DNA of 64,000 nt from Rhabditoides inermis (GCA_963966185.1 CAWZYM010000151.1:753501-817500); one strand, 5' to 3'. Shown: positions 20,906 to 34,102, numbered from the stretch's first letter. The notes: generated by a model from the letters alone, not told the origin. Made by a program: numbers and translations.

Positions 20906-22660
20906 CTAATTGTCATGAATCTGGTCGCAGTGAATACCGAACTCCCTGTACACCTTCTCCTTGGTCTGCGAGTCTTGCACGTGAGTTTTGTCCAGTCGAA
21001 GAAGACTAGTCACGAAGTAAGGGTACCTCTTCAACAGTCCGCCGATGGAACAGTGAAGCACCCTGTGAATGAACCAATTCGACCATGAACATTTAAATTA
21101 TCGAACAATTGAAGCAATAAAAGCAACGCACTTGGTGGACTCCACTCCCTCGTTGCTCCACGCCAACTGTTCTTGCTTGATATACAGGTACCTCTCAATG
21201 TGCAGGACCACGAGATCCTCGTCAATGGCCGGCGACAAAGGATCTTGAATGAGCCTTCCTTTGCAGCCGAGACACTTCGCTTGCTGCAGCAGCTTGCCCG
21301 ACAACGATCCTGTCAATTGCACATGTCATGCTAATTTGCAAAACAAAACAAAACAAATTCTCACTTCGGAATGTAGTGGTGAAATGGTTGTGGTTATGAT
21401 ACTCGGCTTTCATGGCAGATTCGTTCGGGTACGGTTGCTCGATCAGATCTAGCTGCGACACCACTTGATCAGCCCAGCTGAAACGATTGATTATATATTT
21501 TATCAAACCACTTGCAAAACAAAGCAATTCAGATACAGTACTTACCTCTTAGCTGCACCACCTACACTTGCGTTCGCCTTCACTGGCCGAACGAGAGAGA
21601 GAGAGAGACCCAGGTGAATCGCAGCGCCTGATACTATGAATGTTTCCATAAGTCCCATATTTACCACTAATACTAGTTTGATTGATTAGCGTACCTCTTG
21701 CGCGCCTGCCGTGCCTTTGCTTCGTCTTCTACGGTGTCGAGCTGAATGGGGTTCTTGGAGCTGCCCATGGAACCGTCACTACACATTTGTTTTTATATTA
21801 AATGACTATCAGGCAAAACTCAGAATTATCACTCACTGGAAAGCCTTCACGCGACGACTGAAATTGATGCTTGAATCGTCTCCACCCCGCCTGCCCTTGC
21901 CGCCTCCACTGCGAACATAGGGAGTGTTCGCTGCGTATTGCCGAGACGTGATCGTTGCATTAGCAGCCATCCACAACTGCTCCCTCTTCTCGTCGCTGAG
22001 GCTACCGCCGACAGCGAGACTACAAACGTGAAATGAGCATCTAGTCACAATATTCAGTACGCACGTGTGAATACAAAATCTCTCGCACATCTTCGCATGG
22101 CAGTGCAGTAGCTCGAGATCGACGTCCCACGTAACGTACTCTCTGCAGATATGAGTAGACATTTAAAGGATTTATGATAGGAAGTACTCACGTCTGAAAT
22201 GGAGGGTCTCGAGTCGTCACCAGAAACAGTGTGTGACTGTGTCTCTCCTTGCATGCTGCTCCTGTCCACTTGGAGAGCCATCACGCTCTGTACAAACGCC
22301 TCTCTCGCGCCACCGAAACGACCTGACGAAATAGTAGTATAGTTCACAGACATACGCCTGTTTGCAAACTATGAACCATGCGTCCTGTGCCTGTCTTTTA
22401 AACAGAAAGCGTATGCAACAGAAATGTAAACTGCTTACCGTAATACACGTGATCCGGAGTAGAGAACGGAAGCTGTACATCGTTATCAACAGTGTGCTGT
22501 AGGTGGAAGTTCTGGAGAATCTTGCGCTTCTCGTTATAACCGTATCCGTCCCACGTGGCCGGCGAGATCTGGAATTTCTGTGCAAAAACTAATGAAAAAA
22601 ACATACCTTATCCGAAAAATGAGAGAAAGCTCGCAGCAGCTTACGATCAGCTTACGATCT
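20906..22660 (-). pseudogene. Gene X, 5'-truncated conserved protein, unit A copy, frameshifted
   Basis: Minus-strand exons: 22607 to the unit join, 22439-22577, 22192-22322, 22065-22142, 21837-22019, 21695-21778, 21546-21582, 21365-21477, 21132-21309, 20906-21062. Pieces read as a conserved protein: KFQISPATWDGYGYNEKRK, WDVDLELLHCHAKMCERFC, SLSDEKREQLWMAANAT, EQPYPNESAMKAEYHNHNHF, AKCLGCKGRLIQDPLSPA, LLKRYPYFVTSLLRLDKTHV. Possible Cys/His metal ligands. I do not recognise the family. The start is cut away by the array join, the exon at 22192 carries a 1-bp insertion relative to the phase required by its neighbours, and the phase between 21695 and 21582 does not fit in any unit. Likely non-functional. 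Confidence 0.65.
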
Positions 22661-22662
22661 TG

Positions 22663-22672
22663 ATTACGATCA
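22663..22672. repeat. Unit A/B join with microhomology
   Basis: ATTACGATCA occurs at the join and at 4722-4731 in intact gene S. Just before it the join has AGCTTACGATC twice. The joins at 38141-38150 and 59795-59804 are nearly the same sequence. Confidence 0.9.
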
Positions 22673-23074
22673 GAAATCGAGGATCGACTTGGACTTTGTC
22701 TTCAAGAACATAAGCGAGAGCCTGCCGGACAAGAGCTTTGTGGTGTTCTACACCACCGGCATGGTCAACACGGATATGAAGGGTGAGTGTGAAGCATGTC
22801 TTCAAACTTCCAAGCCTTGAAGCCTGAGTCTTGAAGCTTTGGACATGATATGAGGTACCCTTCCTGTCTCGCAGACATGTGGAATTTTGATAGCAACATA
22901 CACAACTTGAACCATAATGAACTAGTTATGTTGTGTATTGCAGTGATGAGGTGCGTGGGCGACCGTTCCGACTATGAGAAGCAGCTGGCGCTGGTGCAAG
23001 CACTCTCCGATGGGGCAACATTCGCCTTCAACACACCTATGCAACTCGCATCGGAGCAGCTACCGCAACCCTGA
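22673..23074 (+). pseudogene. 3' fragment of secreted gene S, unit B
   Basis: End of exon 3 (to 22782) and exon 4 (22944-23074) of gene S, without promoter, signal peptide and first two exons. A short indel near the end changes the C-terminus to LPQP-stop. Created by the duplication breakpoint; not expected to be expressed from its own promoter. Confidence 0.85.
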
Positions 23075-24008
23075 ATCGCATGTCTCGTTCGAAATCGTAA
23101 CCTCGAACTGATTTCAAGATTTCCGGCATGTCCAGTGAATTCACGGTTCACCAGCCCCGTAGCTGGTGTGGTTAAACTATGTTTTTTTTCTAAACTACTT
23201 TGTCCGTTTATCGGTTTTTAATGAGAAACTTTTCTAATTTCCAATTCCTATATTTTACACTTGTTTCTTAAATTTCATAAAGCAATAAAATGCAGTCGAT
23301 ATCCAATTTTACTTCGTGCAAAACCTCTGAAAAATCCTATGTAAACATCATTTATCAAAAACAACACAACAAATAAACATAACAACGTATGTACAAAACA
23401 TCACAATCTAATCTACTGTACTTTATCCTACTTACTCTAAAAGACAGTCCTGCCTAGAGAAGACTGGCAATGGAACAAGAGTCCAAGGGGACAGTCCTTG
23501 CCTTGTCACAACACTGGCAATAGGACAAGGGGACAGGGGACAAGGGCACTGACTGTCCCAGAAACTTCCCCTTCCCTCTGCTCACATGTACTTGAGCAGC
23601 TCCTCCTTGTCGAGGCAGTGGTCTCTCAGCTGGTGGTTGCGGAACAGGGCGATCAGAGAGCGCGCCGCAGCGTCCACGTCCCATCTGACACACACAATAA
23701 GTCAGAGTCGAACGTTTAAAAGAATCTGACCACACCGTCGGTATTACTAGCGCGCAGTGAATGATTCTGCGGTAACGGTATAGTAGTCCTTCGCATAGTG
23801 GATCAACCGTGTCTTGTCGATTTGCCGTCTTTCGCAAGAGACAGTGAGAGTCGACAATCAACTATCAACCAAGTATCAGCAGTCGACGTTGCACGCACCT
23901 CTCCTGGTAGCCCTCCTTGCCGACCATGAGACGCACGCGAAGGTCGTTCGCCCGTGCCACCTGGAGAAGAACCTGCAAGGGTAGAGGGTGAGGGAGAGAG
24001 AGAGAAAA

Positions 24009-24053
<45 letters not shown>

Positions 24054-24084
24054 TATATATATATTTATATATATATATATATAA

Positions 24085-24354
24085 AGATATACATAGTCGC
24101 CGCCTGGTGGATAGTTTCTGTTATTGCCAGCCGGGGTCAGTTGGCGAAACTCAGTTTCGAGCGAGAGAGGCCAGACAGCGCGGGCAAAGGCTCGAGTGTC
24201 GCGCGGCCTCTTTGATTCGCATGCCGGCTTCTTTGATCGATATTATCGTTTGAAAGCGCGCGCTTGGGTCTCCTCACGACTAGAAGGTAGATCGAATGCG
24301 ACTAGAGGGTAGATCAATTTTCTACCGTAATCTGACGAACTATCTCCCAGAATA

Positions 24355-24357
<3 letters not shown>
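24085..24357. mobile_element. Insertion in (TA)n tract of mtg-1 intron, unit B
   Basis: About 265 bp of unique sequence splits a (TA)n run that is uninterrupted in unit D and short in unit A. The ends show weak inverted similarity (CTGGTGGATAGTTTCTG against CTGGGAGATAGTTCGTC). A TA-targeting MITE is the simplest reading. Confidence 0.5.
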
Positions 24358-24407
<50 letters not shown>

Positions 24408-25083
24408 ATATATATACATTTAATGAGATTCCACCTTGTCAATATCATCACTCGGTTCCTTCAGTCCCAGAAGCTGTACATACGACGTGTCGCCGGTCCT
24501 GTAAACATTTCGGATCATTCCAGGCTTCAGATCTTCGATAGACGACACCGTATCTTCTCCATTCACACCGCCTGAAAATAGCCCAAATTCTCCAGGAGCG
24601 CAAATTGCTTTTGCATGAAAAAACAATGAGTTGTGGGGCGATTTGAAGTGGAAAGTTGCCGGTAACTCAGCTCACCTGTTCATCCAGAACAGGAGGTAGT
24701 CGGCGACGTGTCGCAGGCTGGTGGCTGACTCGAGCACCAGGTTGCACAGCGCCAGCCGCATCGCCCCACTGCCGCCAGTCTGACGGGGAGCCAGCACCTG
24801 ACAACAAACAGATGCATGAATGAATGATATCACGCAGCGTCGTTTCCACTCCTAGCATTATACCACTTGCAGCCTTCCATTTATCCATCACTCATAAGAC
24901 TACTTATTTCACACAACCACTAGTCAGCCATTTCGCCAAGAGTCAATCGATAATCAATCAATAATCAATCGATACCCGCTCACTCACCCCGGGAGTGTCA
25001 AGCACGTAGATGGGCGGGCGGTCGAGCACGCGCACCCGGTTCTGCACACGCACTGTCACGCCGGGGCGAGCGCCTGAAAACCA

Positions 25084-25370
25084 CCTCTCTCTCTCTCTCT
25101 CTCCCTCTCCCTGCCTCCTCTCTCTCTCCTTCTTCTTCTCCCCCTATCTCTCTCTCTCTCCTTCTCTCTCTCCCTCTCCCTGCCTTCTCTCTCTCTCTCT
25201 CCTTCTTCTTCTCCCCCCCCTCTCTCTCCTTCTCTCTCTCTCTCTCCTTCTCTCTCTCCCTCTCCCTGCCTTCTCTCTCTCTCTCCTTCTTCTTCTCCCT
25301 CTTTCTCTCTCCTTCTCTCTCTCTCTCCCTGCCTCCTCTCTCTCCTTCTTCTTCTCCCCCCTCTCTCTCT

Positions 25371-25415
<45 letters not shown>

Positions 25416-25727
25416 CCTCCCTCCCTCTCCTCTCCCTCCCTTTCTCTGACCCCATCTCTCTCTCCCCTTCTCTCTCCCCTTCTCTCTCTCCTTCTCTCTC
25501 TCTCTCTCTCCCTCTCCCTGCCTCCTCTCTCTCTCTCCTTCTTCTTCTCCCCCTATCTCTCTCTCCTTCTCTCTCTCTCCCTCTCCCTGCCTTCTCTCTC
25601 TCTCCTTCTTCTTCTCCCCCCTCTCTCTCTCCTTCCTCTCTCTCTCTCTCTCTCTCCTCTCCCTCCCTCTCCCTGCCTTCTCTCTCTCTCCTTCTTCTTC
25701 TCCTTCTTCTTCTCCTTCTCTCTCTCT

Positions 25728-25764
<37 letters not shown>
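25084..25764. repeat. Expanded CT-rich minisatellite, unit B
   Basis: About 680 bp built of repeated blocks of (CT)n, CCCTGCC(T) and CTTCTTCTTCTCC, in the same mtg-1 intron position as the 126-bp tract of unit A. Open frames of Ser/Leu or Arg/Glu across it are artefacts. Confidence 0.9.
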
Positions 25765-25768
<4 letters not shown>

Positions 25769-25957
25769 CTCTCTCCCTCGGACACGTGACATCCACACGA
25801 CCGGCCTCCTCATTTCCCTGATACGCAAAATGCGAGATTAGCCTAACACAGCCGCGCGCATATATACTCGAATTAGCCGCTCGTGGTGTGTGGCGGTAGA
25901 AAAGGCGCGAGGCGTGTCATTGCCGCACCCGCTTCTGCCTGCCCTCTTCCGCCTGGA

Positions 25958-26945
25958 ATGGCGTCCGCTCGCGTCTGCGCGGCACTGTCCGCCCTCTGTC
26001 GCTTCCTCTCCCTCGCGGCTCTCCTCTCCCTAGTCGGATGCGCCGCCGCCGAGTCTGCGGTGCAATCGATTCCCCAGCCATCCTCATACAATACCATTCC
26101 AGACGCCCGTGTACATGAACATGTATGTCACATATGTGTCTCAACTCTGTGCCAACAACCTCGGACCGTATGCCCCTTTCATCCACGGCGTCCAGGTCTG
26201 TTTCTCTTTTTTTGTATCGTTCATAGCACGATATCCTTATCGTCATCGTATGTATCTCGCTCTCGTTCGACGACGAGCCGTGTTCAGTTCGCCAACGTGG
26301 GCAACGATGGACAGGTCAATTACGTGACGACCGCCGCTTCCACCGTCTGCATCGATGCTACCAACAAAAACCCGGAAGATGTCAAAATCAGTGTGGCCGT
26401 CTACAATTCGCGCACCGGAAAGTACTACCAAGAGAGTGAAGTGGGCGTTCATTCAAAGTACATTAGCACATGACGCTGTTTAGAGCAAGGATCTCGACTT
26501 GAACGAAGTCGTGCTGGCCACGTCGGCGTTTGGCACGTACGGCCTGGCTCAGCCGACGCACGACTTCAATCCAGAGATCTACCGCCAGGGCCGGTGCGCG
26601 CTGCTCGACTCGTCCAAAACGCCACTCCTCCAGCACACCAACTTCCTGGCCAGCACCGATCAACGACTGTTCGCGGACCGAAGCCCGGTCAGCGTGCAAC
26701 AAGTGACCATCAAGAACAGCAACAAGAAGTCTGTGGGAACGATCACAATGACTGGCAAATGGGCTGGATATGAATACAACACGGACAAGTGCTATAATGT
26801 AGTCGAGGGCCTGTCGATGACGGCTGGCGGTTTGTATCGTGTCCGCCACAAGGCTAGCAAGGGATTCGCCCTGCCCGTATACTCATTCTTCGATGTCACC
26901 GACCCGTTTTGGGAAATGCCTCCTTCCAGTGATATACCCCAGTAG
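25958..26945 (+). CDS. Secreted protein gene N, 269 aa, unit B, intact
   Basis: Exons 25958-26059, 26103-26195, 26288-26440 and 26484-26945; 810 nt, all junctions phase 0 with GT-AG introns of 43, 92 and 43 nt. A signal peptide of about 31 residues is followed by a mature chain with MNMYVTYVSQLCANNLGPYA, VCIDATNKNPEDVKISVAVY, FLASTDQRLFADRSPVS and GYEYNTDKCYNVVEGLSMTA. No transmembrane segment after the signal peptide. I do not recognise the family; secreted nematode protein is as far as the sequence goes. It is nested on the opposite strand in an mtg-1 intron, has its own upstream TATATA, and ends with AATAAA about 110 nt after the stop. Three of the four copies in the array stay intact. Confidence 0.82.
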
Positions 26946-27796
26946 TCAACTGTGCTTTCTCTTCTCTCCCCATCCCAAAGTGTTTCTAACAAAACAACCT
27001 AACTCGTGATACGATTCCCCTTATACATTGCCGCTCAGTGGTTTCTAACGTGTTGAATAAAGCGATTTTGAATTGCACACGTGTTTCTGTGATTGGTCGT
27101 GACATAGGAGACGTTACGTTATGATTCGTCGCTCGTCGGACGTGTAAGAGTTTCGATTGTAATGACAAAACGCATCTTCTTCGATTCATTCCGTAAAACT
27201 TTTGTCATCATGAAAGTTGGGGTGCATCGTTTTTTTATTGTTCTGGTTTCTGGTTTTCTGAGTTTTCGTTTTAAACGGCACGTTCCATTCGTTCAGAAAA
27301 AAGTGACGATGGCAGAATCCGTATGGGTAGGAAAGTAGGACAGTCGTCTTTTCTCGCTTTCTCTCTTCCCTGCCTCACTCCCCCACCCACCCTCCTGTAC
27401 GGCCGAGTGTTTGATGCCGAGGTTGGAGGAGCGGAGAGAGTTGATCAGCGACGACTTGCCCACGTTCGGAATACCCACCACCATCACCTGCAATTTGAAT
27501 TGAAATGATTTTTTTTTCAAAATTTGAATTGAATTGATCCCCTGCAAGCAATCTTAACAATGACACAAATAGCACACATCTTACCCATTATCGGATTGAC
27601 TGTTTTCTATGAGATAGTGACGTCACAAAGTTACAGCCCCATCCGCGAAATACCGAACGGCCACTCACAGACACTGTTTCTAAAGTGGACAAAAATCCCA
27701 AATGATTGACTGAATTTTACACGAGTTATGATTCGCAGGCAGGCTGACTGTAGCGAAAGAGTTATAAAGCCAAAGAGTTATATTATTTGTAAAACT

Positions 27797-27867
27797 CGTC
27801 AGCGGATCCGAACCCGCGACTCGTGATTGACAGGCGAAACTTTAACCAGTTGCGCCATAGAAGCAAT
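27797..27867 (-). repeat. tRNA-like sequence, unit B
   Basis: Same tRNA(Asp)-like relic as at 9217-9287: B-box GGTTCGGATCC at 27804-27814, A-box-like TGGCGCAACTGG at 27846-27857, minus strand. Confidence 0.6.
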
Positions 27868-28321
27868 GTTGCTGGCAGCTGAGCGACCTCACTGCGTTTA
27901 TTGAAAAGAAATGACGGTCACTTCTTATCAATTTCTGGTGAAACGTAAGCTCGCGAAAACATGAAAGCTCTTAGTTACCGTATCATCCTTTTGAAATTTT
28001 CGTGCCCGGATCCACCATGGGGAGTGGGTCTTTTCAATTTTTCGCCGTCTTTACCTTTGCTTCAAAAAGTTTTTACCGTTTACATACGAATTTGATTTTC
28101 AGCCAGATTCCGGCATGAAAAGGGCAAAATGTCCAAGCGTCTAAAATGGCATGTCCAAAATCGCTCTACTATAATGTGTTTCATATTCGTGTGTTTCATT
28201 TCGCAAACGCGACACCGTAGCTTACCTGGTACTCTGTCTTGACCGTTCTATTGTAGCGCGGCTCACTGCGCAGAGCCTCCACCATACAGTTCATGAATCA
28301 TCGTCTCTATTCTCTATTCTC

Positions 28322-28366
<45 letters not shown>

Positions 28367-28668
28367 CCTCTCTCCCACCCACCCACCTGAGATCCTGCAA
28401 TGCCTTGCCGAGTCTTCTCTTGCAGTCCGTCCACACCAGATAGTTCACTCCCTGTTCTCGATAGTACTCCTCAATTGCGCGCCTGAAATGCCAAAAATAA
28501 AAAAAATTATTTACGTGTCTCGAACTTAATGTGTATTGGCAAAGGACAATTTAAAGTGACAAGTGTATTGATCCGTAATCGGAAAAATTTTGAATTTTGA
28601 ATTGGCGCGCTTTTCAAATTCTGACTATAACTATTGAACTCGAGATGCGTATCACATAGGGATGTGTT

Positions 28669-28678
28669 TATCGTCTTC
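28669..28678. other. Empty target site of the Mutator-like element
   Basis: Single GTGTTTATCG between sequences that flank the 2.5-kb element of unit A on either side. The exact one-base boundary agreement supports a clean insertion in A after the A/B duplication. Confidence 0.85.
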
Positions 28679-29186
28679 TACGACTTCAGTTCATGATAGA
28701 AACTTAATTTCATATCAAAATTTTCTTTTGAAATTTCCTTCATTCGAGACGTTTTAGACATTCAACTGTGATGTAACCTCACTTTTTACCCATAAAGCAT
28801 TCAAAATAAACTATTTTTTGGGGCAAAAATAGTTTAAAATCATGAAAAAAGTTCTAGTTTTCAGGTTCAGTAGATGTTATTTGATGTTTCCATTAACTTT
28901 TCATCAGTATAATATTATTTTTAAGTGAAATTGTCACTTTAAAATCACAAACCACTAACTTCTATTTGTAAAAAAAACGTTTCACATGAAAACAGCAGCA
29001 TTATGAATTATTAGTAAATATTAGTTCCCATCGTGTCAACTGATGAACATAAACCAAACATTGTGCTTTGTAGTGAAACTCGAATTCTATACTCGTTATT
29101 ATCACTAAGCGGAAGCGCCCACGAATAATAGGCATTACTTCCGTCGTATCTAGATATTGTGTTGCCACGTTACATTCATATGAGAT

Positions 29187-30458
29187 ATGAACATTACTAG
29201 CGAAAATCACTTCATCAAAATCTACCCAGTTGCCCAATTGCCCTTTGGTATACCAACAATATGCCTATACATCTGCATTATTCACTACATCCATGCTAAA
29301 ATGCGCCACCATTCATTCTTCATAATTTACAAATGGTTTTCGTTGTTTGTAAGTTCATTTTGCGATCGAACAACTACGGCGACTTTATATATACACTTTC
29401 AGAATGTTTTTGGTTACATGGTGAACATGATATTCTTTCGATTTCCCAATACGAGCTACTTATGCTCATTCCTCATTAATAAATTCTCCGAATTCACATT
29501 TTGGCTCTCGCCATTTTATATTCTAAACTTCTACTATACTGCCGGTCAGCAAATGTGTATCACTCTGCTAGTTGTTAATCGAATGACTAGCATACTATGC
29601 CCTCTCCACTACAAAAAGGTGATAAACTATGGACAATTATCAAACACATGTCCATTCAGACTTGGCAAAGCGCAAAGATCGCATTTCTCATGCGTTTCTT
29701 GGCCTTTGTACTTCCTTTATTCCTCTATCCCCATCTTATCCCAGCTCGCACTCACGTCGTACCATTGGGTGTATGGAATGGATGCGCAATAGATTGGGAG
29801 CGTGTCTTTCCAGAACTTGTGAGTTGAAAGAAATCTCCAGGAAGAGCGACGGCGAAGATTCCGATTCAATGAACATTAGTTCATGTGCAAGCGGTCAATG
29901 AGGAACAGTAGCGTGGTTCCAGCCGGATCTCAGTCTCATCTCCACTACACTGGCCCTCGGCACCTCGATATGCGCCACAGGGTGCACCGCCATCTCCATC
30001 GCCGCTCTCTCGCGCACTCAGATCCGATCACGGATGAGAGAGATCAACCTCTTTCTCGTCGGATCGTTTTTAGCACTCGGCTCCGTCATGTATGCAATCA
30101 TTCAGGTAGAAGAACTTAAAACAATAAACAACATATCTCTTTGTTCAAAAGTGTTCCCAGTTTCTATATATCGCTTGTAGATCCTTATCTACATCGCCAT
30201 GTACGTTCTTCGAAATAACTTTATGATGATCATACTTGGCCTGGCCGTACCCGTAGTACAGGACATTGTTATCCTAACCCAACCATGGATCATGTTCACA
30301 CTCAACAAACCACTCAAGAACCATGTGGGAGAATTTCAATCGATTTAGCTAATTTCTAAATTAAGGTGCTTCAACTGATCGGCTTTCGGAAAATCAAAAC
30401 AGAAAACACAGACAGTCATTCGCACCGATATCTACAGTCGCGACTGCAACTGTTCTGA
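29187..30458 (+). CDS. Srg-like chemoreceptor 1, 318 aa, unit B, intact
   Basis: Exons 29187-29348, 29403-29618, 29660-29818, 29923-30105, 30181-30324, 30366-30458; 319 codons with stop, every exon a multiple of three. Short extracellular N-terminus with an NIT glycosylation motif; hydrophobic segments for seven helices; HSFFIIYKWFSLF after TM1, LLVVNRMTSILCPLHYKK at the TM3 end, PDLSLISTTLALG at the TM5 start. Class gamma (Srg) nematode chemoreceptor by these motifs; an Sru/Srv-type assignment is the main alternative. Introns 1, 3 and 5 are 41-54 nt. It keeps the 17 bp missing from unit A. Nested opposite to mtg-1 in its large intron and followed at 30931 by its paralogue. Confidence 0.83.
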
Positions 30459-30930
30459 ATCACAGTCATGAAATCTTTGGGAATTGATATGGTTGAAACA
30501 TAAAATCAAGTGATTTATGTAATGTATCGGCAATATAATATAAATAACGGTATTATTGATATTTTGATTATAGTTGATATTGTCTGATGTAAGCAGGGGC
30601 GCTGTAAACAAGAAAAGATTGGCGGATGTAATTTCGAATCATGAATTTCAAATTTCAAATGACAAATGCACCATCAAACTACACGTTGTTGTGAACACAA
30701 TTATTATTGAATTGTCAACATCATTATTGCTATGCGTGCAAACTCAGAAACAAAACCATTACAGATGTACGATTTGCGAGCAACACACTTTAAAAAACAA
30801 CGAACCAACGTGATTGCGGTTTGCATCAAGAACACAATTGGTGAATAGCGTTAATTAAGAGCAGTCGTATTATAAAAAATGCAATAAAATGTAGAAGAAG
30901 ATACGTAGAACATCTAGGCATTGTAAAGCA

Positions 30931-32142
30931 ATGAACCATACTATGACGTTTGTCGGCAACCCTATGCTACAACTGTATTCCATACTTCAACTCTGTATTG
31001 GAATACCCACATTAGTAATCTACATGGTCATTCTTCAATACATTTGCAAGAAGCAGTCTACGAACTCATTTTTCATTATCTACAAATGGCATTCGATCTA
31101 TGTAAGACGAGAAGATGTTCAATGGTCCCATTCCCAATTGACAAAAATGTTTTCAGAATATCACTCTATATTTCTTCAACACAGGAATGCATTTCCTCAC
31201 TGGAGGCTTCTTTTGCGAGTTGCTAATGATGCATTTCTCTACGTTCTCATATTGGTTCACACCCGTCTATGCACTCTTTTACTACGTCGTCGCTGGAGAT
31301 CAGATATGCACGACGCTTCTTGTCCTCAATCGTATGATCAGCATAGTGTATCCCGTGCAATATTACACGGTATCTTACAAATTTACAGTGGCTTTAACAC
31401 CGCAAATTTCAGGCGTGGACAATTCCACGGATTCGAAGAAGAACGCGATTTTTCGGATTAATATTTCCGTTGTTGTTATTTCCTCATCTCTACATATCGC
31501 AAATAAAAGCAGTGCCGCTCGCAAACACTGGCTGCGGGTTGGATTGGGAGCGAGTATTCGAAGGAATTGTGAGAAGAAGCTGATATGAACAATTCAAATT
31601 TTGAACGTTTCAGCCGGACAACTGTCTAATATTAGCAGTGTTATCTGCTGTCACTTCAACTTTCACTATTGTCTGCACAATAATCAGTATCAAATACGTT
31701 TCACGAATCAAAAAGAAAACTAAACAGGCGGAATTTAACTTGTTCATTCTGGGTACTTGCATGACACTGCAGGCAATACTACACAATACTATTCAGGTGG
31801 AAACAATGGTTTGCCATACCTGATGGGAACACTTTCAGATTTTAATTTACGTGACTTTATTCGTGTTTCACGATAGAAACACGTTTTTCCTTCTCTACGC
31901 CGCTCTTCAGCTGTTCACGGATGTGAAAATCCTTGTTCAACCGTGGTTGTTAATCTATCTCAATTCCAATATTCAGCGGCATGTAAATGAAATTCGATAA
32001 ATTAATATTAACATGAATTTAATTGTAGGTCCGTCAAATATTTGGCTTCAACAAATCTCGACCTCAACACTCGTTAGCCGTTCACGTCTCGCAGACAAAA
32101 CCCATTAAAATAGACTTGCCACCACTCCGAAAATATCTATGA
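30931..32142 (+). CDS. Srg-like chemoreceptor 2, 326 aa, unit B, intact
   Basis: Exons 30931-31101, 31157-31369, 31413-31568, 31614-31796, 31839-31982, 32029-32142, same lengths and phases as unit A. The donor of the last intron is GTAAAT here and GTGAAT in A. One change in exon 4 (ACTGTC for ACAGTC) alters one residue. The near identity of the A and B copies indicates recent duplication. Function inferred from family: sensory chemoreceptor in the plasma membrane. Confidence 0.8.
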
Positions 32143-32817
32143 GTACGAAGAAAATGAGAACAAGGTTAGAACAGTTCACAACGGCACATTCACATTTCTC
32201 ATATACACGCAATAAAGTTCTAGAAATACGTTCGTATTGTATTCCTTTCCGTTCGGATTTTTCAGAATCTACTGGACAAGGGGACATTCAAATATCTCAT
32301 ATTTTCGATATTGTACAGTCGGGTTACGGTTAGAGCACCGACAACCGTATTTGACCTCAAAGCTAGGAAGGAAAAAAGTACTACTCGCTGGCAACAATTA
32401 ACTATCCAACTGTTCTCCAAACATCACAGAGCTTAGGCTCAACCGCTCAGTACAGATTCAGCTCCGTTGGGGCGGTTCCGCACAATGGTACTTGGGCAGC
32501 GAGGAAGACCGCTTCGACCACCACCTCGCTAACCAACTGTTTTTGTTCCCCGAAATCCACATAGCTCGGTGCTCGGCGCCGACATACATCTACGTCTTTT
32601 GGCGGTTCCGCACGCCACGAGATCGGACACTGACCCCTCCCCCCCCCCACCTGTGCCTGTTCATTTTGATGAGGTCCATCTTGTTGATGACGAGAATGTG
32701 CGGGCGGACGATGCTCATCTGCTTCAGCACCGGGTTCCGGCCAGTGATCGGCACACGCGCGTCCACCACCTACAATAAGCCGCTGGAACTTGACTCTGAA
32801 TGATCCCGAATACTTTG

Positions 32818-32971
<154 letters not shown>

Positions 32972-33542
32972 TACATAACATAACACAAATGAGTAATCCA
33001 AATCCGCAGAGGCAGACCCACCTCCACCACTAGATCGACGCTCCTCAGCTTGCCCTCCATCTTCTTGAGCTGGACGGACATGTGTAGGGGGAACCAGGTG
33101 CGGAAGTCAAACGAGGGGGGAAGGGTGAACTCGTCGCGGAGGGAGAACGCAAGAGGGGCTGCAACGAGAATTATGGACACTAAATTATACCACTCTTATT
33201 ACCACTATTACCACTTATTTCTAATCTACAATCCACTACTCTTGTTCATTTAGATTACATTAGGTCATTTAGGTTACATTAGGTCTACGGCTATAATGAA
33301 TGTTTTAAGCAGTGATTAATGTTTTTGTACGTGCCCTGTTCATCATTTCAAATAAACATTTGGTACTATTTGAGAGACTCAGACTAGTCAACTTCACAAA
33401 TGTGTAATGACCTCCATCTGTATCTTATGCAAATTGCTCACTTTAAAGAGACATACCACTCTAAATTTCGTGTATAAACCAAGAATTTCATGTGCAGGAA
33501 AATGAAAATACAATCACTTTTCATGAACATAACATATATTAA

Positions 33543-34102
33543 AGGTAGTGTACCCTCTGAATCTGGGTGTATGTGTAGATACAACATGTCATTGTTTACG
33601 ACTCAATGAGTATATTATGATGATGCAAATATATTCTGAAACAATTTAGTTTTAAAAAATCATTTAAATATTGGAGTGAGAAATCGTAGAAACTAATAAC
33701 TTTTAATCAGCTCGGGGGTGTGTGCACAACTTGCACGAAGTTACACAATTTGACCACACTATCGGCTGTTTCATTCAAGACAATTTATTTGCATGTGTTT
33801 ATATTGTTTCTTATGTCATTCTTATTTTAGATAACATTTCTACTATGTGTTTCTTTTACTAAACTGGCGAAAACAGCTGATGGGAAATTATATGTTAAAC
33901 GCAGTAAGTTCTGTTAAAAATCAAAACTCACAACGTTGCGCAAATATGCGTATCATGTTGGATTAAAATAAATGTTTGATAATTTTTAATTTCATTATTT
34001 TTCATCACAAACAATCATAAACGACATAAAAATACCTCTAAAAGGCATTGATAATACATTCGTGATACTTTTTTAATATTGGATTCAGAGGGTACACTAC
34101 CT
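33543..34102. mobile_element. 560-bp TTAA-flanked MITE inside hairpin element, unit B
   Basis: Same element, same length and same TTAA flanks as at 18056-18615, so it was in place before the A/B duplication. The surrounding large hairpin element is present too. Confidence 0.75.

Noticed and set aside
25010..25828. Long Ser/Leu and Arg/Glu frames of up to 259 codons
   Set aside because: They are translations of the CT-rich minisatellite in an mtg-1 intron; similar frames at 7.1, 41.1 and 61.8 kb have the same origin.
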